Below are positions 27,590 through 32,500 of a DNA stretch of 32,500 nt, piece by piece. Where the stretch lies: NCBI GenBank assembly GCA_963575745.1, contig CAUYUJ010002094.1, forward strand, positions 32,501 to 65,000, written 5' to 3'. Each line of letters begins with the position of its first letter. Position 1 is the first letter of the stretch. The notes beneath the pieces are model-generated. The model made no database searches. It saw only the letters and a list, made by a program, of their open reading frames with translations, and was not told the DNA's origin. Made by a program: the position numbers and the translations under genes. The stretch is from Prorocentrum cordatum. Lineage: Eukaryota > Sar > Dinophyceae > Prorocentrales > Prorocentraceae.

Positions 27590-29261
27590 CTACCTTTGCC
27601 TTTTCCTGAGGCCTCTCTACGGCCTTTACCACGGCCTTTTCCCCAAAGAATATCTCATCATGTTGTTCATCTGAGAGCCTCTGGAGAAATGCCGCGATAC
27701 CTCGTCCGTTCAACCTCCGACGACTTCGCTTGCCTTTACCCTTTCCTTTAAAACTTCTACGTATCCTCCTTCTAACACGACGCACTGGTTTTCGTGTGAA
27801 CCTCCTCCACCTTCGTTTAGCCTGTTGTAATAACCAGAACAAATGCTCAGCACGCTGATTGTCGTTATCCATATTCATGATATCTGACCAATCCAAAGCT
27901 TCAACACCATCTGATGATATAGTGTCTGTATCGGTGCCGGAGTCGAAATCCTCGTCTCCCAAGTAGGTGGATACACCGTCGGTTAGGGGGTTTGATTCCC
28001 CCCACAAAGAACGGTGTGGTTGTGGTTCTCTAGAAGGAGGGCTGGTTGCCCAGCTTGGTTGCGATCGATCCCCTGCTAATAAAGCACTGGGTTCTCCTGG
28101 GTCATCGGCCCATATGCTTGAGGGCCCGTTTCCAGGCTGGGCTTCAGTGGTCAAGGTAGTGTAGAAATTTCCACTACCAGATCCCCTTCCCCTTCCAAAC
28201 ACAGATCCTATGTTACCAGGAGACCGTTCGGATAGGTGGCCTATCGAACGCATCCTCTCCAGCAACTCATCATACTGTTGTTGTGTTCGGGGCATTTGGT
28301 GATTGAGTGGCTGTAAGAGTTGCATGGCTCGCTGGCTGCCGACGCCTAAGGCGCGGAATAGGATAGTGGTTAGCAGTTGGAAGTTGGGAAGGTCGAATCC
28401 CACCGATTGTGCCTCAAGTCGGGCCATTTCGAATCGGGTAAGGGTGACATCGATTCGTTCCCCGTGAGGCACGTGGAAGTCGATGAGTTGTGTGCCGGAA
28501 GTGAGCTGTCGCTCATCTTCCAGGCGTTCGAACTTCATGCTTAGGAGGAACATGATGTAGGTCACTGGGTCTGTGTGGACCCCATCGATGTCAGCACCAT
28601 AGTTGATAATGTCAGGCGGTACCCTCATGGCGAGTGTCCTCGCTAGGCCACCTAGGCCGCGTTGTATTGCGGCCGATTGGGCCTGTGGCGTCATACGTCC
28701 GCTTGTAACGTTGAGCCATGCGTTGACCTCGTAGATGTACTCACGAAAAGGTACATTACCTTGAGGGTCCCAATATGGGCCATGTGTTTGCCCATCGGTG
28801 CTGTTTTCTCCACGACGCATGTGTCCGATTGCTGCCCCCAGCGCGAACCATATAATAGCGAAAACGACTAGCCCGAGAATGTGTAACGAAGGACGGTTAT
28901 GATACGCGTTGTCGCGCTGGGGTAGCGCCTTGTCGAGTCTTCGAGGCGCTCTGTCTGGCGGGTCTCCCCGCCCCTGCTTCAAGTATTGCGCTGTTAGCTC
29001 GTTGCCGAGCGGTTGGTGGTAACGCAATGATGAAGCGTATATGGTACCAGTCTGGTCGTCTAGACGTCGTACCTCTCGTGTTGCTTCTTGCTCTTGGATA
29101 GATCCTCGTAAACGTACTGGGAGTGGTGGCGCAGGGTGGTAGGTGGTCACGAAGATCGTGCCGAAGAATATGAGGCTAAGAAGAGCAAGAGCTGACCACA
29201 CGAGAGTGCGGCCAGCTCCGCTACCAAGTCGAAAGTGAGCCTGGTAGCTCAAATATGGCAT
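27570..29261 (-). CDS. Gag-like protein with two membrane segments
   Basis: A 563-residue frame. I chose the ATG at 29261, inside the LTR; as in Ty1, the frame would then read through the primer-binding site. The next in-frame ATG is at 28820, but clear coding character continues upstream of it. Residues about 20-41 (TLVWSALALLSLIFFGTIFV) and 126-147 (LHILGLVVFAIIWFALGAAI) look like transmembrane helices, unusual for copia Gag. The middle part (YIYEVNAWLNVTSGRMTP.. to ..VTYIMFLLSMKFERLEDERQ) resembles a copia-type Gag capsid region. The C-terminal part is highly basic (KRRWRRFTRKPVRRVRRRIRR, GKGKGKRSRRR) and probably binds RNA. The frame ends at a TAG just after a G7 run; the CCHC knuckle lies in the next frame. 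Confidence 0.7.
   Translation of the reverse strand: MPYLSYQAHFRLGSGAGRTLVWSALALLSLIFFGTIFVTTYHPAPPLPVRLRGSIQEQEATREVRRLDDQTGTIYASSLRYHQPLGNELTAQYLKQGRGDPPDRAPRRLDKALPQRDNAYHNRPSLHILGLVVFAIIWFALGAAIGHMRRGENSTDGQTHGPYWDPQGNVPFREYIYEVNAWLNVTSGRMTPQAQSAAIQRGLGGLARTLAMRVPPDIINYGADIDGVHTDPVTYIMFLLSMKFERLEDERQLTSGTQLIDFHVPHGERIDVTLTRFEMARLEAQSVGFDLPNFQLLTTILFRALGVGSQRAMQLLQPLNHQMPRTQQQYDELLERMRSIGHLSERSPGNIGSVFGRGRGSGSGNFYTTLTTEAQPGNGPSSIWADDPGEPSALLAGDRSQPSWATSPPSREPQPHRSLWGESNPLTDGVSTYLGDEDFDSGTDTDTISSDGVEALDWSDIMNMDNDNQRAEHLFWLLQQAKRRWRRFTRKPVRRVRRRIRRSFKGKGKGKRSRRRLNGRGIAAFLQRLSDEQHDEIFFGEKAVVKAVERPQEKAKVGGEPAR
27584..27590 (-). other. G7 run at the gag/CCHC frame junction
   Basis: On the minus strand GTA GGG GGG GAA ends the Gag frame 18 bases later at TAG. 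The next frame is open exactly from this run (GGG GGG AAC CCG). Moving from one to the other needs a +1 shift, the direction Ty1 uses between its Gag and Pol. A one-base homopolymer error or a mutation is equally possible. Confidence 0.5.
29212..29226 (-). other. Primer-binding site, initiator-tRNA-Met type
   Basis: The minus strand reads TGGTAGCGGAGCTGG immediately after the LTR. The start TGGTAGCG is the same as that of the Ty1 primer-binding site, which pairs with the 3' end of initiator tRNA-Met. Pairing to the host's own tRNA is inferred, not checked. Confidence 0.75.
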
Positions 29262-29477
29262 ATAGCCTGGCAAATTGCATCCATCGCTCTGCTGAAAGGT
29301 ACAGTATGAGGGGTGGATGAATAAGATAGGATAAGATCGATGTAATGATCTTTCCAGCACATAGCGAACACTCGCGGTGTCCGGGCAAATAGGGCGCGCG
29401 TGCCTTGGGCCAAAGGCAACGGCGCGCGAGCTATGCTCCCGATACTGTAACATCTCCCAAAGAGCTACCCTTAAAGT
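29227..29477 (-). repeat. 5' LTR (right copy)
   Basis: 251 bp. It directly abuts the primer-binding site at 29226, which supports this border. It would contain the promoter, but I see no clear TATA box. An ATG at 29261, 35 bases from its inner end, opens the Gag frame. Confidence 0.93.
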
Positions 29478-30017
29478 GAGAGTAGCAGGAGGGGGGCCAG
29501 GAGCAGAAAACACGTGGCAGAACCAGACGGGCAGATCGGGCGGGCAGACCCTAGCGGGCGGGTCGGGAAGGCGGGCCCAGGCGGCCAGGTCGAGCAGGCG
29601 GGTTGCTGAAGCGTGCGTCCTGCATGAATCGCGAGTCTCGAGCGACAGTGAAACTCCCAAGTAAATCGTGAGATAGGCCAAAGCGAACGCGTGATTCCTG
29701 AGTGTCGAGGGCGCGGCGCCTGAATAAATTGCGAGGAAATCCCACGCAAGAGCGCGAGCTCTGCATAAATTGGGAGGAGGTTCCCGCGCGAAAATCGGAT
29801 TTGGTAATGAATGGTGAGGAGGTATCCGGCGGGAGCCGTTGTTGTTGTAACTCGGGGGCTTGGGGCCCAATTCTGATACCCAAGACTTTACCTGATAAAT
29901 AAAAAAAAAAGAGAGTGCGAGCCCCGGGAAGGGCACAACAATTAGAAAAAGCGGTGCCCCAGAGGGGGGTCAACAATAAATACCCTTCAATAATGAGAGT
30001 TCAGCAAAAAGAACAAA
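29478..30017 (+). repeat. R repeat, copy g, right part
   Basis: Continues the R copy broken at 13515, from GAGAGTAGCAGGAGGGGGGCC through the GC-rich block, the subrepeats, CCGTTGTTGTTGTAACTCGGGGGC and GCGAGCCCCGGGAAGGGCAC. A frame open across it into Gag is not coding. Confidence 0.85.
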
Positions 30018-30023
30018 AACACC

Positions 30024-30064
<41 letters not shown>

Positions 30065-30116
30065 AAACAACAACAGCAACAACAACAACAAAAACAGCAA
30101 CAACAACAACAACAAT
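30018..30116. repeat. (CAA)n microsatellite
   Basis: About 95 bp of CAA with a few AAA and CAG interruptions, joining two R copies. Confidence 0.95.
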
Positions 30117-30117
30117 A

Positions 30118-30485
30118 ACTTTAAGACTGTTCGCTCCGATCTACTCGCGCGCCATTCGACACAGTATGTCCCGAACCCTCGGTACCCGCTCTCTTCATCT
30201 TCGATCGTAATCCCTTGGGAGTAGACCTTTCTTACTGCCACGTGCATTCAGCGCAGCCCCTGAAATAGAGGAAGCGAGGACGGATGGACAAGGGAGGGAG
30301 AGGGATGCAGCACAAGAGAAACTAGTAGGAGGGGCTAGAGCATAAATCACTTGGCAGAACCAGACGGGCAGATCGGGCGGGCAGACCCTGGCGGGCGGGT
30401 CGGGAAGGCGGGCCCAGGCGGCCAGGTCGAGCCGGCGGGTTGCTGAAGCGTCAGTCCCGCGTGAATGGCGAGGAAGTCTCGAGGG
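30118..30485 (+). repeat. R repeat, copy h (5' part)
   Basis: From AAGACTGTTCGCTCCGATC through the GGCAGAACCAGACGGGCAGATCGGGCGGGC block. It is cut off after GTTGCTGAAGCGT..GTGAATGGCGAGGAAG. Confidence 0.75.
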
Positions 30486-31489
30486 GGGATCAAGAATCCG
30501 CCACCGTGCCTCTGGGCACGGAGTGGGCGTGTCCTCGGGTCCGGTGCCTCGTCCTCTGAGCCTCAGCCCTCACTCCTGCAGAGTCTTTCGGGGAAAATAT
30601 GGAGAGTATTTCTATTTGTGTGTATCTATTGGAGGAGGGAGGAGGAGGGAGGAGGAGGGAGGAGGGAGGAGAAGGGAGGAGGATGGAGGAGGAGCCCCAA
30701 TTCCGAAATTTGGCGGGGCCTGCCGCGTGCCCCCGCGGGCTCCACGCGTGCCCCCCGGGCCTCCAGGAAGCGTCGTCGCCTAAATTCTCGGGGCCAGGAG
30801 GACCCCAAAACGGGCAAAGAGGGCCCCAAGAAAACCCCCGGGCGGTCCAAGAAGGCCCCGAGTCGCCGAGCGATGGCTCCAAAACTTTCAAGATGGCCCC
30901 CGGACGGCCCAAAGAGGCCTCCAAGAGGCATGCCAAGAGAGCCCCAAGAGACCAAAATCATTTTCCTTAGCTGTTTGAAGGATTGGGGCGTTCTCGACTG
31001 TTCGTCTTCCCGACGCTCCCGGACGGTCCTAGAGGCCCCCAAGACCGCCACAAGACGGTCCAAGAGTCATCCAAGAGGGCTCCTAAAAAGCCCCACGAGG
31101 TCCCCGCGAGGGCCCCAAGACGGCCCAAGAGGCCCCAAAAACGGCCCAAGAGGGCCCCAAGACGGCCCCAAAAGGGGCCCCAAAAAGGGAGCATGAAACG
31201 AAAACCCTAGCCTTACGCCCCAAGAGGCCCCCAGGAGGCCCCAAGAGGCGACCAGGAGGCCCCACGAGACCCCCAAGAGGCACCAGGAAGCCCCCAAGAG
31301 GCTCAAAAGAGGCCCCAAGAGGCCCCCAAAAAGCCCCCGAGAGGCATCCAAACTACCTCAAAGAGGCCCAGAGAGGGCCCCCACGAGATCCCAAAGAACA
31401 TCCAATAAGCTTCATACCCACAACCCAAGCACGGTGGCGGGATGGGCTCAAGGCCATTAGATTATTATTTCAGAAATGAAAATTCAATA
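30486..31489. repeat. GGAGGA microsatellite and GGCCCCAAGAGG-type minisatellite
   Basis: A GGAGGAGGGA run at about 30629-30690 is followed (about 30780-31400) by degenerate 10-16 bp units of GGCCCCAAGAGG/GACGGCCCAAGA. Open frames on both strands are K/P/R/G-rich and repetitive, so I do not call a gene. 30486-30628 and 31400-31489 show nothing recognisable. Confidence 0.75.
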
Positions 31490-32280
31490 ACAATCATTAT
31501 AAGACTGTTCGCTCTGTTCTTCTCGTGTGCCATTCAGCACGCGTATCCCAAACCCTCGATACCCTCCCTCTACGTCTTCGATTGTACACCCCTTGAGGGT
31601 ACATCTTCCCTGCCTGCCAGGTGCAGATGGCGCAGCCACGAAAACGGGGGAATGAAGGGAGAAGGGGAGAGACAAGAGAAGGGGAATGAAGGGGAATGAA
31701 GGGGGAAGGGGAATGAAGGGGAGTGGAGGGAGAAGAGGAATGGAGGGAGAAGGGGGGAGAAGGATGGACCACGAGGGAGACTTGCAGGAGGAGGGTCGGG
31801 AGCAGGAGCACGAGCAGCAGAACCAGGCGGGCGGGACGGGCGGGCGGCCCCTCACGGGCGCGTCGGGCGGGCGGGCCCCGACGGCCCGGTCTGGCGGGCG
31901 GGTCGCCGAGGCGTCGAGTGACAGCGCGATTCCCAGGCAGATCGAGATGGAATCTGAAGCGAGAGCGTGGTTCCCGAGTCTAGGGGGGGGGGCACGGCGC
32001 CGCAGTCCGCTGCGGGGAAATACCCACGCGAGAGCGCGATGCCTGCATAAAAGTTCTGGAGAGAGTCCCGCGCGAGAGCCCGAACTGGAAACAAATGGTG
32101 AGGAAATATAAGACGGGAGCCGTTGTTGTCACACACCGGGGACCAACAACACAGTTTGAGGATCAAGACTTCCCGTGATGACAAAAACTGGATGCGAGCC
32201 CCAGGCTGAGCAATTGAATCTAAAAACGCAATGTACACCTGGACCAGACAAATCAACAAAGAATTCTTGTGACACCAAAC
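31490..32280 (+). repeat. R repeat, copy i
   Basis: From AAGACTGTTCGCTCTG with the GTACACCCCTTGAGGGTAC hairpin. It has an expanded GGGGAATGAA/GGAGAAGGGG tract at 31640-31770, the GGGCGGGACGGGCGGGCGG block, subrepeats and the GAGCCGTTGTTGTC block. It is the most diverged copy. Confidence 0.7.
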
Positions 32281-32500
32281 AACAACGCAACAACAATCCG
32301 CACCGCGGAATCCCACTTCCGCTCGGCCCCCTCACTCTGAGAAAGAGGCCTCCCAGGTGGGGTCGGAGCATTTTTGGGTCGGAGAATATGGGGTCGGAGG
32401 ATCGCGCCGCCTCGTCGATGCATCGCCAATGCATAGGCGATGCATCGGCGACGTTGGCGAAGCATCGGCGGCCGTCGGCGTGGAGAAAATCGGGCTCCAC
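32281..32500. repeat. GGGTCGGAG and GATGCATCG repeats at the right edge
   Basis: GGGTCGGAG occurs three times (about 32359-32400). It is followed by overlapping palindromes TCGATGCATCG, CCAATGCATAGG and GCGATGCATCGGCGA. Cut by the window end; no gene is seen. Confidence 0.6.

Larger units (their letters stand above)
13877..29010 (-). repeat. Family of at least 35 dispersed 14-nt GNRA hairpins
   Basis: Each has a 5-bp stem GCNNG/CNNGC and a 4-nt loop; in the sense (minus) strand the loop is GAAA, GCAA, GAGA, GTAA or GGAA, all GNRA, in 33 of 35. Start positions: 13877, 14055, 14662, 15448, 16086, 16347, 16754, 18079, 18589, 19685, 19943, 21002, 21091, 21626, 21659, 22148, 22229 (loop GATA), 22721, 23131, 23548, 23809, 24346, 24952, 25033, 25484, 25609, 26320, 26536, 26611, 27103, 27251, 28041, 28630 (loop GACA), 28958, 28997. 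Imperfect members: 14029, 16714, 17399 (half), 23309 (3-nt loop), 28124 (one G-U in RNA). Most are translated as GN-P peptides, others as AGKPA or GEETR types. Confidence 0.9.
13516..29477 (-). mobile_element. 16-kb Ty1/copia-type LTR retrotransposon with extra domains
   Basis: The element has near-identical LTRs (13516-13767 and 29227-29477), GAGAG on both sides (13511-13515 and 29478-29482, within a GA microsatellite), and a primer-binding site adjoining the right LTR. Its genes lie on the minus strand with integrase before reverse transcriptase, the Ty1/copia order. Ty1/copia elements are commonly about 5-9 kb, so this one is unusually large; the extra length holds Tpt1-like, RING and methyltransferase-like domains. 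The polyprotein is broken by frameshifts near 27584-27590, 23314, 19610-19645, 17405 and 15010 and by in-frame TGA codons. This copy therefore probably cannot act alone unless the breaks are recoding events or sequence errors. Confidence 0.95.

Noticed and set aside
30465-31196. 243-residue K/P/R-rich plus-strand frame
   Set aside because: It is made of the degenerate GGCCCCAAGAGG minisatellite; both strands are open and similarly monotonous.

Overview
The window is eukaryotic nuclear DNA, almost certainly from a dinoflagellate. Four things point that way. There is a near-complete relic of the dinoflagellate spliced leader on the minus strand (27456-27478). A Ty1/copia-type retrotransposon carries an HVDD reverse-transcriptase box, which I recall from dinoflagellate copia elements. 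A helicase C-terminal fragment is of a type I associate with dinoflagellates. The remaining DNA is very rich in micro- and minisatellites. I cannot name the species. No ordinary host gene is intact.

Layout. Positions 1-13515 are intergenic. They hold copies of one dispersed composite repeat (here called R), a decayed terminal piece of a helicase gene (861-1342, minus), a 160-bp tandem array (1380-2145), a duplicated segment with a 12-bp minisatellite (2525-4745), long trinucleotide tracts (4750-5215), a 2.2-kb array of about 90-bp units (5780-7985), AGCAT pentanucleotide arrays (10522-11236), G-rich and GT-rich stretches, an array of about 88-bp units (12706-13110) and a 113-nt A tract (13171-13283).

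Positions 13516-29477 are one 16-kb LTR retrotransposon on the minus strand. It sits inside an R copy and is flanked by GAGAG on both sides. The two LTRs (252 and 251 bp) differ only at one small site, so the insertion is young. In transcription order it encodes: Gag with two predicted membrane segments; a CCHC zinc knuckle; a domain resembling Tpt1/KptA RNA 2'-phosphotransferase; a RING-H2 finger; a retropepsin-like protease; an uncharacterised domain; a C5-methyltransferase-like domain; a zinc cluster; HHCC/DDE integrase; reverse transcriptase; and RNase H. The reading frame is broken by a few frameshifts and by in-frame stops that are all TGA.

The most striking feature is a family of at least 35 tiny hairpins scattered through the whole retrotransposon. 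Each is 14 nt: a 5-bp stem of form GCNNG/CNNGC, with ten different NN pairs that are always compensated, closing a tetraloop. The loop is GNRA in the sense strand in 33 of 35. The hairpins fall in all three codon phases and also in non-coding DNA, and two frame breaks lie inside damaged members. I know of no described element like this and propose it as an RNA-level or self-propagating hairpin system of the retrotransposon.

Positions 29478-32500 hold the rest of the interrupted R copy, two further R copies, purine/C-rich minisatellites and a GATGCATCG-type repeat at the right edge.
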